From an uncultured Ruminococcus sp. (lineage in GTDB: Bacteria > Bacillota > Clostridia > Oscillospirales > Ruminococcaceae), in contig CANQVK010000011.1 in assembly GCA_947627275.1 (NCBI GenBank), forward strand, positions 1-64,000: a DNA stretch of 64,000 bases. Direction: 5' to 3'. Below, in pieces: positions 44,095 through 53,366 of the stretch. Each line of letters starts with the position of its first letter. The stretch's first letter is position 1. The position numbers and the translations under genes were made by a program. The notes under the pieces are model-generated. The model worked only from the letters and a program-made list of their open reading frames with translations, did not search any database and had not been told where the DNA came from.

Positions 44095-44143
44095 CCTTTT
44101 TTCACCCTTTGAGGTCAAAAATCAGGAAAAAGGTGAAAAAAGG
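44095..44143. repeat. 12-bp inverted repeat upstream of the mraZ promoter
   Basis: CCTTTTTTCACC (44095-44106) and GGTGAAAAAAGG (44132-44143) are perfect arms around 25 bases. They contain the same GTGA boxes as the mraZ leader. Otherwise 43995-44228 holds no gene. Confidence 0.7.
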
Positions 44144-44228
44144 CATAGAAGATTTTAAAAGCAAAACAAGCCTCCGAGCCAAAGCTGTGCCTTTGGCTCA
44201 AAGACTTATTGGAAAACAAGTTTCTATT

Positions 44229-44320
44229 ACTGATCTCTGATCGGTTCCATGAAAAAATTTCCCGACAATCAACGATTGGATCGCAGTGAAAATTTTTCAT
44301 GGGTTTGGTTAGAGATCAGT
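44229..44320. repeat. Long three-tier hairpin after the SpoIID-type gene
   Basis: ACTGATCTCT/AGAGATCAGT (44229-44238 and 44311-44320), CCATGAAAAA/TTTTTCATGG (44247-44256 and 44293-44302) and a central CAATC/GATTG. No T-run follows; it may be a palindromic insertion or an RNA structure rather than a classical terminator. Confidence 0.7.
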
Positions 44321-44327
44321 GTAAACA

Positions 44328-45794
44328 TTAATAACTGTATGTTTCGTCACTATAAGGAATCGTGGCGTCCGTCGCAGTCTCTCCTGCATAAGAAGGCTCC
44401 TGAGGCCATGCAGCGGGATCGTCATACCACGGTTGTTCGTATGTCGGTTCTTCGTAATAAGGATCTTCATATACAGGCTCCTCGTAAGGCGGTTCTGTAG
44501 TCTCGGGAACTCCGCCTATATCGGTGGGATAGTTGTTCGGATACCACACGCCGGGAGTCTGTGTATAATCAGGCTCTACCACAACTATATCGCTTGAACC
44601 GTTGGGTATCTTCTCGCCGTCAGGTCTTGGAGTGTAGAACACATTGAACTTAGACGATTTCAATCCCATGGCAAGCTTGAATTCATAGCCCTTTACCGTT
44701 ATCTTATCATCAATATTCACGTATGTAACATATCCTGTTTCTTCCGAATACTCAGGCTTTATCCAGTTGAACGGATCGTCCGACAAAGTAATGCCGTAAG
44801 CGTTCTGTATCATATTCCTGAGCTGAAAATCGTCAATATATGTTACCGTGCCGTAATGGGGATCGTACGCCGCGTCGTAGTCGCTCGATACCGAACGGAG
44901 ATACGGCAGATCAGACCAGAAAACCTCATTGCAGTTCGCCGTAATTCCGCCGCTTGACGCCGAGAACATTGTCAGGGCATAATCGCCGTCATAGAAAAGC
45001 GCCTGTCCCAGAACCTCGGAAACAGCGTCAACGACCACCTGCGGAGGATAGGGCTTGCACCGCAGATCGCTGGAATCATTGCCGTTATATTTGCAGTACG
45101 TATAAACCGCTACCGCCTGAGCCTTGATAGCCTCGTAGCTCATCGAGCTTCCCACCTCGTTGTAAACGATCTGGGAAACCATCGAGAGAACGTCTCCCGA
45201 AACGCCTGCTACGGTAATTTCCTCGTCATAAGCCTCGCCAGTGTCCATAAGGTACGTATCGGGATAATAATGGAACAATATATCCTGATAAGTCCATCCG
45301 CTGTATGTGGCGTAGAAATTTGCGCCGTTCTGACTCATGCCGACGCCATGACCCCAGCCGTAAGTTACAACGGCAAACTGTCCGGGATTGGATTCGATAA
45401 CCGGCTCGCTTTCAAACCACGGTATATCGCCCACATATCCGCCTGTAACATTAAGCTCGACCGGCGTAGGCGTCTTTTTGCGCTTTTTGCCGCCGCCTGA
45501 TGATTCGGGAGAAGCCTCGTAGCTGATAAGGGACAGGCTGTCGTCGTAGCTGTCAAGCTCAGCCTTGTACCATTCGACTTCCTCGCCGTTTTCTTCGGCG
45601 ATAGCTTCTGTAGACATTTCAACAGCCGCTTCGGAAGTCACGGTAGTTTCGGTAGTTTCAGTTTCGGTCGTTTCGGCTGCGGTCCCGGAAGAACTTGTAG
45701 TCTCCTCTGCATTTGCCGTACCAACGGTTGCGCAGCACGTAACGACTATGCTCGCCGCAAACGCCGCAGCCTTCTTAAAACTTTCGTTATTCAT
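44328..45794 (-). CDS. Secreted SpoIID/LytB-type protein with permuted motif order
   Basis: 488 residues from the ATG at 45794 (GAGGTGATT upstream). Signal peptide at about 5-30, a Thr/Glu-rich linker, then WGHGVGMSQNGANFY with ILFHYYPDTYL (from about residue 147), then YNEVGSSMSYEAIKAQAVA (catalytic-type Glu near 213), SASSGGITANCNEVFWSDLPYLRSV and LAMGLKSSKFNV. In canonical SpoIID the GHGVGMSQ and HYY segment comes last. A Pro/Glu/Tyr-rich tail ends the protein. SpoIID is a lytic transglycosylase for spore engulfment; here the role may be a vegetative wall hydrolase. Confidence 0.82.
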   Translation of the reverse strand: MNNESFKKAAAFAASIVVTCCATVGTANAEETTSSSGTAAETTETETTETTVTSEAAVEMSTEAIAEENGEEVEWYKAELDSYDDSLSLISYEASPESSGGGKKRKKTPTPVELNVTGGYVGDIPWFESEPVIESNPGQFAVVTYGWGHGVGMSQNGANFYATYSGWTYQDILFHYYPDTYLMDTGEAYDEEITVAGVSGDVLSMVSQIVYNEVGSSMSYEAIKAQAVAVYTYCKYNGNDSSDLRCKPYPPQVVVDAVSEVLGQALFYDGDYALTMFSASSGGITANCNEVFWSDLPYLRSVSSDYDAAYDPHYGTVTYIDDFQLRNMIQNAYGITLSDDPFNWIKPEYSEETGYVTYVNIDDKITVKGYEFKLAMGLKSSKFNVFYTPRPDGEKIPNGSSDIVVVEPDYTQTPGVWYPNNYPTDIGGVPETTEPPYEEPVYEDPYYEEPTYEQPWYDDPAAWPQEPSYAGETATDATIPYSDETYSY

Positions 45795-45832
45795 TGGAAT
45801 CACCTCAAAATTCGCATTTCTGCTGTTTTTTA

Positions 45833-46771
45833 TCAGCTGTTTTCCTTTTCTTTTTTCTGTTCTTTCTCTTTTTTCTTCTGTCTTTTTCTGTACTCCTCGG
45901 TGCGTTCTATCGAATCCATGTTGCCTGCTTCCTCGCCGTCGCGAAGTCTCCTTGCCACCAGTATGAAACGCATATTTGCCTCGGAAGCTCCGTAGCAGGT
46001 CGAAAGAGTAAGCAGCTTGTCGCCGAATTTCACATCAACCTCGGGGTCGAAAACACACTTTTCCTTGAGCTTATCCATATAGAAATCAAAGCTTTCCTCG
46101 GTATCAAGCTCCTCCATATCCCAGTAAACAAAGTCGGATTCTTTATATCCGCTTGTAACTGCATTTCCGCATATAACATAGTCATAATCGGCGTAGTTGG
46201 AGCTTAGCTCGATAAAGGGAGCGGTTTTCCAGAAATTATAGTCGTTGTAGTAATTTCTCAGCGAACCGAACATTGTAAGGTTCAGCATGTTATGTCCGTA
46301 GATCAGTATATTTTCGGATTGCTCCTCCTCGACAGCCCCGAAATTGTCGCGGTAATCAATGAAAAGCGAACCGGCGAACTCATAGTTCCTCTCAAAATTT
46401 TTATGAAGGTAAAAATGATTCGGGTCGTAATGCTCATTGCCGTAATAGGTCTGCCCCTCGGAGATCTCTCCGGGGTCTTTCAAAAGAGGATAATCAACAT
46501 ACGTATTTGGTATCCTTATCCAGCCTGCATAATCCTTGTTCTTATGCAGCATGATTTTTGCCATTTCCGTCATTCCGTCAGGAGATTCTGTAAAGCTGTC
46601 GTAAACCGGCAGGGTCGGCGGTTCTGTAGGAGCTTCGGTCGGCGGCGGAGCTTCGATAAGAGGAGTGGGTATATCCTCCTCGGTATCGAGATTTTTGTAT
46701 GCCGCAACACCGAGTCCTGCCGCAAGAACAAAAGCAGCAGCGGCTGATATAATCTTGCAGGTTTTATTCAT
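45833..46771 (-). CDS. Class B sortase (first)
   Basis: 312 residues. Signal anchor near 5-25, a Pro/Thr-rich linker, then the sortase fold with catalytic His160 in IYGHNM, Cys259 in TLSTCYG and Arg268 in MRFILVARR. The fold begins WIRIPNTYVDYPLL as in class B. It ends in a Lys/Glu-rich tail. It attaches secreted proteins to the wall, but no substrate with a clear sorting signal is encoded here. Nine bases after the second sortase. Confidence 0.9.
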   Translation of the reverse strand: MNKTCKIISAAAAFVLAAGLGVAAYKNLDTEEDIPTPLIEAPPPTEAPTEPPTLPVYDSFTESPDGMTEMAKIMLHKNKDYAGWIRIPNTYVDYPLLKDPGEISEGQTYYGNEHYDPNHFYLHKNFERNYEFAGSLFIDYRDNFGAVEEEQSENILIYGHNMLNLTMFGSLRNYYNDYNFWKTAPFIELSSNYADYDYVICGNAVTSGYKESDFVYWDMEELDTEESFDFYMDKLKEKCVFDPEVDVKFGDKLLTLSTCYGASEANMRFILVARRLRDGEEAGNMDSIERTEEYRKRQKKKEKEQKKEKENS

Positions 46772-46780
46772 TATTCCTCA

Positions 46781-48148
46781 TCATCCCTCGGTATCCGTCT
46801 TTTTCGCCTTGCTTTGGGCAGTATCTTCCTTCTTTTTCTTATCCGATCCTTTTTTCTTCTTAGCGGCAGCGGCTTCCTCAGCCTCCTTTACCGCCTCCTC
46901 GGGACCGTAAGGAATGAACACGGCGTTTTCATCGTACTTTTCATCCGGTTTTGTATTATAGTACATCGAGGGCCACTTGATGTTTTTGTTGACCTTGCTT
47001 TTTTTCGTTCCCGCATACGGATCTTCTCCGGGACGCACACGTCTTGCCATAATAATGAGACGACTTCTGTCCTGCAGCAGATAGTGGCATGTGGAAAGAG
47101 TAAGTATCTGATCGCCGTATTTTACGTCAACATCGTTTGTGCGGAGCGTTCTGCGCTTTGCTTCGTTGACGAAATTGTAAAACGACTCCTCGTCATCAAA
47201 GGAAAGCTGATTCCAGCAGTCATACTTTGTTTCAGACTCGTCCTTGGCGTCAAGAATAAAGAATGAGAATATTTTATAAGTATAGGATTCGTAGTTTGAG
47301 TTGAACTGTATGATCGGATGATTTTCATAGTAATCATCGTTGCGCTCATAGTATTTGAGCTTGCCAAACATGCTTTCATCAGCCATATTATGACCGTAAA
47401 CTACCAGATTATCTGAATTTTTCTCAACAAGGTGATGATCTTCCACCTCGTCGAAGTGATTTCTCCAGTCGAGGAACAGTGCGCCTGCACGGGATTCCTC
47501 GCCTTTAAAATTGCGGTCAAGATACTTGTTGTTATCGTCCGCCTGAACCACGGGCAGTTCGATAATAGGTTCGCCGTCCTTGGTCGGGATACGCATATAT
47601 CCGATAACGTCAGGGTTCATATCAAGAAGCTTCTGAGCGCCGTCAAGGAGAGTGTAGTACTTGTCATACTTTTCATCGTTTTCCTCCTCGGGCGTAAGGG
47701 TCGTATATACCGGCTCGTATGTACCGTAAAGACCTGCGATCTCACTGTACTGCATACGGCTTCTCCATAAGTCAAGGTAGTAATCGCCGACCATGTAGCC
47801 GCATACAATAATAGCGGCAATAGATACAAGGAAAATTATTTTTCGCAGGACTTCAAGAACGCTGTCTCCCTTTTCGGGGAAAAAGCCTCTTATTGTCTGA
47901 CCGAATGTTTTTTTCTTCTTTTTTTTCTTTTTTCCCTTGCCTTTCGAGCCTGTTTTCTTTGCTTTTGAGGACATTCCGCCGTTCGCCGACGGCATAGACG
48001 GCTGAGTTCTCCTTTGCTGCATTTCCGGCTGAGCAGGAGCTTCTTCATTTCTGATAGCGTTTCTTATCGCCTTTATCTTCGCTGCTCTTGCGGAAGCCTC
48101 TGACGATGCCGTATCTCCCATGCTGTCATTTCTATTATTTTCGTTCAT
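46781..48148 (-). CDS. Class B sortase with long cytoplasmic N terminus (second)
   Basis: 455 residues. About 100 cytoplasmic residues come first, including a Lys tract near 71-80, then a TM helix (103-124) and the sortase fold: His253 in VYGHNMADESMFG, Cys354 in LTLSTCHYL, Arg363 in RSRLIIMARR. A Lys/Ala/Glu-rich tail follows. It is not a duplicate of its neighbour: linker and tails differ. First gene of the sortase-sortase-SpoIID run. Confidence 0.9.
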   Translation of the reverse strand: MNENNRNDSMGDTASSEASARAAKIKAIRNAIRNEEAPAQPEMQQRRTQPSMPSANGGMSSKAKKTGSKGKGKKKKKKKKTFGQTIRGFFPEKGDSVLEVLRKIIFLVSIAAIIVCGYMVGDYYLDLWRSRMQYSEIAGLYGTYEPVYTTLTPEEENDEKYDKYYTLLDGAQKLLDMNPDVIGYMRIPTKDGEPIIELPVVQADDNNKYLDRNFKGEESRAGALFLDWRNHFDEVEDHHLVEKNSDNLVVYGHNMADESMFGKLKYYERNDDYYENHPIIQFNSNYESYTYKIFSFFILDAKDESETKYDCWNQLSFDDEESFYNFVNEAKRRTLRTNDVDVKYGDQILTLSTCHYLLQDRSRLIIMARRVRPGEDPYAGTKKSKVNKNIKWPSMYYNTKPDEKYDENAVFIPYGPEEAVKEAEEAAAAKKKKGSDKKKKEDTAQSKAKKTDTEG

Positions 48149-48194
48149 TCAAATTGTCGCCTCCGCTGAGAATAGTTATCCTATGATATAGTAT

Positions 48195-48224
48195 ATTTTA
48201 CACCATTTTCGGTATATTTGTCAA
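48195..48224 (-). promoter_or_regulatory. Promoter of the sortase operon
   Basis: On the minus strand TTGACA (48219-48224) and TAAAAT (48195-48200) are 18 bases apart, about 45 bases before the sortase ATG. Confidence 0.75.
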
Positions 48225-48386
48225 GCTTTGCGGACAATATTTCACATAAATTTCGTAAAATCAGCCCGAAAAGCTTAGTTTTTCAGCTATTTTCAATAAA
48301 AAAGCATAATATTTTTGTGGGTTTTGCCGATAAACGTCGCTGCGAATCTTACAGCATAAACATAGGATATTATGTAATCTGTAATA

Positions 48387-49565
48387 TTATTTATTAAAAT
48401 CGAACAGCTTCATAGTCGTTCCCTCAACAGCCTTCTGCACAAGGGGGGCAAAATCAAAAGCGTTCTGAGCTTTTTCTATATCCTCCAGCCTTGGACGCAC
48501 CTTCGGATGCTTGGGCGTGAATACCGTACAGCAGTCCTCATAAGGCTCTATGGAAATATCAAACGTATCTATCTTTCTTGCTGTTTCGATTATCTCCGTC
48601 TTGTCCATTCCCACACACGGGCGGAAAACAGGCATATGGCATACAGCGTCGGTACAAGCCATTGCCGCCATAGTCTGACTTGCCACCTGTCCGACGCTTT
48701 CACCCGTAATAAGAGCGAGACAATCGTCTTTTTCCGCTATTTTCTGCGCAATTTCCATCATAAGCCTGCGCATGATGATAGTAAAGAACTCCTCGGGGCA
48801 GTTATCCTTTATAGCCTCTTGAATTTCCGTAAAGGGAACGCAGAAAAACGCTATACCGCCGCAGTAATCCGTCAGCTTCTCGCAAAGCTGTTCGACCTTC
48901 AGTTGCGCTCTGTCGGAGGTATAAGGAGGGCTTACATAGTGTATCGCAGAAATGTGGATACCTCTTTTAGCCATCATCCAACCTGCAACGGGACTGTCGA
49001 TACCTCCCGAAAGCAGGAGCATCGCCTTTCCGCTGCTGCCTACGGGAAGTCCGCCCGCGCCCTTGATATTCTCCGCATGAACGTAGGCGTTTGTGTCACG
49101 GACTTCGACGGTTACCGTTACATCGGGATTTTTAACGTCCACAGAAAGGTGCGGAAATTTCTCGAGAATAATTCCGCCCAGTTCCGCGCATATCTCTGGG
49201 GACTTCATGGCGAACGCCTTGTCCGAGCGTTTTGCGTTGACCTTGAACGTCTTGGCACGGCTCAGTACGTCCCCGGAGTATTCAACGGCTTTTTCAGCAA
49301 TATCGCCAAATTCCTTTTCGCAGACGCACGCGCGGCAAAGTGCGGCTATTCCGAAAATTTTTCCCACGCGCTCAACTGCCTCGGCTAAATCAATATCATC
49401 GTCCAAGGGAGTTATGTAAATAGTGGACTGCGCAGATGTCAGTTCAAATTTGCCAAGACTTTTTATTCTTCTTTTGATATTCTTTTTAAGCATATCCTCA
49501 AAGGTCTTTTTGTTCAGACCTTTCAATGCCATTTCTCCGAATTTTACAAGTATGATCTCTTTCAT
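48387..49565 (-). CDS. thiI: tRNA 4-thiouridine sulfurtransferase ThiI
   Basis: 392 residues: an N-terminal ferredoxin-like and THUMP region (about 5-165), then the PP-loop ATPase with LLSGGIDSPVAGWMMAKRG. The rhodanese domain found in enterobacterial ThiI is absent, as usual in Firmicutes. CCTVFTPKHP near the end. Its partner cysteine desulfurase is immediately upstream. Confidence 0.94.
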   Translation of the reverse strand: MKEIILVKFGEMALKGLNKKTFEDMLKKNIKRRIKSLGKFELTSAQSTIYITPLDDDIDLAEAVERVGKIFGIAALCRACVCEKEFGDIAEKAVEYSGDVLSRAKTFKVNAKRSDKAFAMKSPEICAELGGIILEKFPHLSVDVKNPDVTVTVEVRDTNAYVHAENIKGAGGLPVGSSGKAMLLLSGGIDSPVAGWMMAKRGIHISAIHYVSPPYTSDRAQLKVEQLCEKLTDYCGGIAFFCVPFTEIQEAIKDNCPEEFFTIIMRRLMMEIAQKIAEKDDCLALITGESVGQVASQTMAAMACTDAVCHMPVFRPCVGMDKTEIIETARKIDTFDISIEPYEDCCTVFTPKHPKVRPRLEDIEKAQNAFDFAPLVQKAVEGTTMKLFDFNK

Positions 49566-49627
49566 TCTCCTACTCTCCTATACTTTATTAAAAGGGGCGT
49601 TTTAATCGTATTCCTTATGCAAGAATT

Positions 49628-50758
49628 TTATCCTCTTACTTTTTCTATGCCTTCTTTGAGCGCTTCCGCAAAAAAATTGATTTCTTCCGCAGTCGTTTCT
49701 GCCGTCATACTGATACGCAGGGCGCTGTCGGCAGCTTTTCCGATTATGCCGAATTCTCCCAAAACGCCGCTCTGCTGTCCTTTTGAACACGCAGAACCGC
49801 TGCTTACATAAACTCCCCTGCTCTCGAGGTAATGGAGCATTATCTCCGAACGCTTCCCAGCCGCAGAGATATTCGCGATATACGGAGAACCGTCCTCGGG
49901 AGAATTTACCGTAACACCGCCGATCTGCGATATTTCAGACAACAGCAGTGATTTAACAGCCGAAACCTTTTCCGCTCGTTCTCTGACCGAGGAATACAGC
50001 TTCTCAACTGCCGCACCGAATGCGCATATCATGGGAACATTTTCAGTTCCCGAGCGAATGCCTTTTTCCTGCTTTCCGCCTGTCATGATCGGAAGAATAC
50101 GGACTCCCTTTTTTATATACAACGCTCCGATACCTTTTGGAGCGTGGACTTTATGTCCGCTGACGGAGATCAGATCGGCGTTAAGCGCACTCGCTTTAAC
50201 AGGCAGCTTCATATATGCCTGTACGCAGTCGCTGTGCGTTATTATCCCGGGGAAACGCCGTTTCACCGCAGAAAAAGTCTCCTTTACGGGAAGAATATAA
50301 CCTGTTTCGTTGTTGACATACATCATGGTAATAAGCGAAGTCTGTTCGTCACAGGCGGACAAAAAATCCTCCGGATAAAAGCGTCCGTCAGCTCTCGGGG
50401 AAACACGTACCACCTCAAAACCATTCGCTTCCAAAGCGGACAAGGTTTCGTCCACCGAAGCGTGTTCCACCGATGAAGCGACTATTTTGCGCCGTTTTTT
50501 TCCGTATGCCGCAACTGCTCCCCGAACGGCAAGATTATTGCTTTCCGTTGCTCCCGAAGTAAAAAATATATTTCCGCTGTCCGTTCCCAATGAATCTGCG
50601 ATTATTTTTCTTGCCCTGTCCACTGCAAGCTGAGCGTCAAGTCCACAGCGGTGGAGCGACGAGGGATTGCCGAAATTATCGGTCATAGCCGATACTGCCG
50701 CCGATACTGCCGCTTCGCATGGTTTTGTGGTCGCCGCATTATCCAAATATATAAACAT
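49628..50758 (-). CDS. Cysteine desulfurase (NifS/IscS class)
   Basis: PLP enzyme of 376 residues that provides persulfide sulfur. YLDNAATTKPC at the start, GATESNNLAVRG, and SGHKVHAPKGIGALY with the PLP Lys; the catalytic Cys lies in SSGSACSKGQQ. Next to thiI, so it probably feeds tRNA thiolation and thiamine sulfur; FeS assembly remains possible. Confidence 0.93.
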   Translation of the reverse strand: MFIYLDNAATTKPCEAAVSAAVSAMTDNFGNPSSLHRCGLDAQLAVDRARKIIADSLGTDSGNIFFTSGATESNNLAVRGAVAAYGKKRRKIVASSVEHASVDETLSALEANGFEVVRVSPRADGRFYPEDFLSACDEQTSLITMMYVNNETGYILPVKETFSAVKRRFPGIITHSDCVQAYMKLPVKASALNADLISVSGHKVHAPKGIGALYIKKGVRILPIMTGGKQEKGIRSGTENVPMICAFGAAVEKLYSSVRERAEKVSAVKSLLLSEISQIGGVTVNSPEDGSPYIANISAAGKRSEIMLHYLESRGVYVSSGSACSKGQQSGVLGEFGIIGKAADSALRISMTAETTAEEINFFAEALKEGIEKVRG

Positions 50759-50873
50759 TTTAACACACCTTTTTACTGATGATTACAAAAAGCCAACTTA
50801 TTAATTATATCACACTTAAATAGAAAATGCTATAGATTTTATATATTTTTAAATAAATTACGCAAAGCTGCTC

Positions 50874-50996
50874 TATACTCGCCGCTACTGCAAAGAACTT
50901 TAAAAGCCGTACACGGCACGCTTACTGTGCTGCATACGGCTTTGTGACCTTCATATACTCGCCTATATTGGACGTTTTGCAATAGAGGCGAGTATA
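50874..50996. mobile_element. R2 MITE-like element between the cysteine desulfurase and cysK genes
   Basis: About 123 bp bounded by TATACTCGCCGCTACTGCAAA and TTTTGCAATAGAGGCGAGTATA. A third arm, TATACTCGCCTATATTGG, lies inside near 50954, and an AGCCGTACACGGCA/TGCTGCATACGGCT hairpin occupies the middle. No gene. It looks like a nested or rearranged copy. Confidence 0.75.
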
Positions 50997-51011
50997 ATCA
51001 TTGGTCGCTCG

Positions 51012-51941
51012 TTATTCATCAAAAAGCGGCGTAGAGAAATATCTTTCCGCAGTATCGGGAAGGATAGTGACTACCGTTTTCCCCTCTCCCAGCTTTTCGG
51101 CAAGCTTCAATGCAGCCGCAACATTCGTTCCGCTGGAGATTCCGCACATTATGCCCTCCTTGCAGGCAAGGTCACGGGCTGTCTGAATAGCCTCCTCGTC
51201 GGTAACAATGTAAATATCGTCATAAATATTCTGATTGAGAATATCGGGGATTATTCCGTCGCCAATGCCCATCTGGAGATGCGTACCTATGTTTCCGCCT
51301 GCCAATATAGCGGCGTTTTCGGGTTCTACTGCCCATATTACCATATCGGGATACTGGGATTTCAGCGTTTCGCCTATACCGGTTATCGTACCGCCTGTAC
51401 CGATACCCGAGCAGAAGCCGTCTATCCTGCCCGCCGTCTGCTCTAAAATTTCAAGAGCCGTGTGATATTTGTGAGCATAGATATTATTCACGTTGGCAAA
51501 CTGCTGCGGTACGTAGACCCTTTTGTCCTCCGCAGCCATTTTTAACGCAGTGTCAAGACACTCGCGAATACATTTTCCAATATCGCCGTCGTCATGGATA
51601 AGCATTACCTCAGCTCCGTAATGACGGACGAGCTTACGCCTTTCCTCGCTTACGGAATCCGGCATAATGATTATTGTTTTATATCCTCTGACTGCGCCCA
51701 CCAAAGCAAGACCTATCCCCTGATTTCCGCTGGTAGGCTCGACAATTATCGTATCCTTATTTATTCTGCCTTCCTTTTCGGCGTGGCGGATCATATTAAA
51801 GGCGGTACGCGTCTTTATCGAGCCGCCTACGTTAAGTCCCTCGAATTTCACCAATACTTCGGCATTTCCGGGCTTGTTCAGCTTATTGAGCCTTATCATG
51901 GGCGTATGCCCCATTGCATCTAATATGTTATCATATACCAT
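51012..51941 (-). CDS. cysK: Cysteine synthase
   Basis: PLP enzyme of 309 residues condensing O-acetylserine and sulfide. MIRLNKLN, the PLP Lys in GGSIKTRTAFNMI, PTSGNQGIGLALVGA and GIGTGGTITGIG are intact. AAGGAG precedes the ATG. Its own gene is bounded by R2 on one side and a gap on the other, so probably monocistronic. Confidence 0.95.
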   Translation of the reverse strand: MVYDNILDAMGHTPMIRLNKLNKPGNAEVLVKFEGLNVGGSIKTRTAFNMIRHAEKEGRINKDTIIVEPTSGNQGIGLALVGAVRGYKTIIIMPDSVSEERRKLVRHYGAEVMLIHDDGDIGKCIRECLDTALKMAAEDKRVYVPQQFANVNNIYAHKYHTALEILEQTAGRIDGFCSGIGTGGTITGIGETLKSQYPDMVIWAVEPENAAILAGGNIGTHLQMGIGDGIIPDILNQNIYDDIYIVTDEEAIQTARDLACKEGIMCGISSGTNVAAALKLAEKLGEGKTVVTILPDTAERYFSTPLFDE

Positions 51942-52028
51942 TACGGATAACTCCTTCTGTTTTTTCTCCTATAACATTATATTACAAAAAAACAGAAAAT
52001 GCAATAATTTTCGGAGATTTAATAAAAA

Positions 52029-52745
52029 TCATATTTTAACTTTAACTATATCTTTAACGACCTCCGAAGCGATGATAAGTCCTGCCGCCGACGGAACAAA
52101 CGCTGCCGATCCGGGAACTGCTTTCCCCGATGGCTGCGAAATTCCGCTGTTTTCGGGACGTATCGCTTCTTCTCTCGAATAAACGACTTTCAGGGACTTT
52201 ACTCCCCTTTTTTTCATTTCACGCCGCATTACACGAGCCAAAGGACATACCGACGTCTTGTATATATCTGCGACCTCAAACGCCGTAGGATCGAGCTTGT
52301 TTCCTGCTCCCATAGAGCTTATGACAGGGACTCCTGCGGCTTTTGCATGCATAATTATCTCGATTTTTCCCGTGACCGTGTCGATAGCGTCCACCACATA
52401 GTCGAACTCCGAAAAATCGAAATTATCTGCCGTATCAGGCATAAAAAACATCCTGTGCGTCCTTACGGCGCATTCGGGATTTATATCGGCTATACGATCC
52501 TTTGCGGCATCGACCTTGTACTGTCCTATAGTACTTTGCAAAGCGATTATCTGCCTGTTGAGGTTCGATTCGCTGACTGTATCGTTGTCTATAAGGTCGA
52601 GGCTTCCTACCCCTGACCGTGCAAGAGCCTCAACCGTATAGCCTCCGACTCCGCCAACGCCGAACACAGCCACTCTTGAAGCCTTCAGCCGCTCCATAGC
52701 GTCCTTTCCGAGTAACAGCTCGGTTCTTGAAAAAATTCCAGACAT
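52029..52745 (-). CDS. tcdA: ThiF/TcdA-family E1-like enzyme (tRNA t6A dehydratase)
   Basis: 238 residues. Adenylating fold with VFGVGGVGGYTVEALARSGVG and DxDTVSESNLNRQ-like DNDTVSESNLNRQI; a Cys in TSVCPLARVMRREM resembles the TcdA form that cyclises N6-threonylcarbamoyladenosine in tRNA. MoeB/ThiF is less likely because no sulfur-carrier gene is nearby. GAGGAATAT precedes the ATG. Confidence 0.87.
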   Translation of the reverse strand: MSGIFSRTELLLGKDAMERLKASRVAVFGVGGVGGYTVEALARSGVGSLDLIDNDTVSESNLNRQIIALQSTIGQYKVDAAKDRIADINPECAVRTHRMFFMPDTADNFDFSEFDYVVDAIDTVTGKIEIIMHAKAAGVPVISSMGAGNKLDPTAFEVADIYKTSVCPLARVMRREMKKRGVKSLKVVYSREEAIRPENSGISQPSGKAVPGSAAFVPSAAGLIIASEVVKDIVKVKI

Positions 52746-52757
52746 ATATTCCTCCGC

Positions 52758-53351
52758 TTATCTCAGTGAAATCAGCAGCAAGATCAGACATACAATAAAC
52801 AGTACTAAGTATATTTTTACAACAACAGGAGGTACCTGAATATTTTTTCTGCGTGCAATAAATGCGGAAAGCGCAAGGGCGATCAAAAGGATCCCCGATG
52901 CAAGTTTTAAAACAGAGTCCCTGATATAAGATAAATTCAGACACATTGAAGAACCCAATGGCATCTTGAATGAATTTAACTCCGGCGCTGTCATCTGAGA
53001 ATCAAGCTCTCTTGAAACTTTATAATCGGAAATTTTCTTCGCTAAAGCTGTAATCTTCACCGTTTTGCCGTCGTTTTCCTCAGAACTGAAATTGTTTGTA
53101 TCCCAGTTTTTCGGAGCTTGTATCAAATATGTATTATCTTCATCGTCCATTCCGATATAATAATGATCCGTTCCGAAAGGTATAAGACCGTTTATGGAAT
53201 GCTCCACCTCAAGAATTTCAAAGGCATATACGATATCAAGGGTATAACGATCCTTTTTATTGGTAAGGTCAATAATCGAAAATACGATAGTATATGCTAA
53301 AAATATCCCAAGCAGAAGAACTATAAATACGTTTCTAAGACCTTTTTTCAT
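52758..53351 (-). CDS. Uncharacterised membrane protein
   Basis: 197 residues with TM helices near 7-27, 140-158 and 170-195 and a mostly extracytoplasmic middle (HYYIGMDDEDNTYLIQAPKNW). No family recognised. It is 12 bases before tcdA and follows the zinc-ribbon gene, so all three are probably cotranscribed. Confidence 0.7.
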   Translation of the reverse strand: MKKGLRNVFIVLLLGIFLAYTIVFSIIDLTNKKDRYTLDIVYAFEILEVEHSINGLIPFGTDHYYIGMDDEDNTYLIQAPKNWDTNNFSSEENDGKTVKITALAKKISDYKVSRELDSQMTAPELNSFKMPLGSSMCLNLSYIRDSVLKLASGILLIALALSAFIARRKNIQVPPVVVKIYLVLFIVCLILLLISLR

Positions 53352-53366
53352 TTTATTTTCTCCTTG

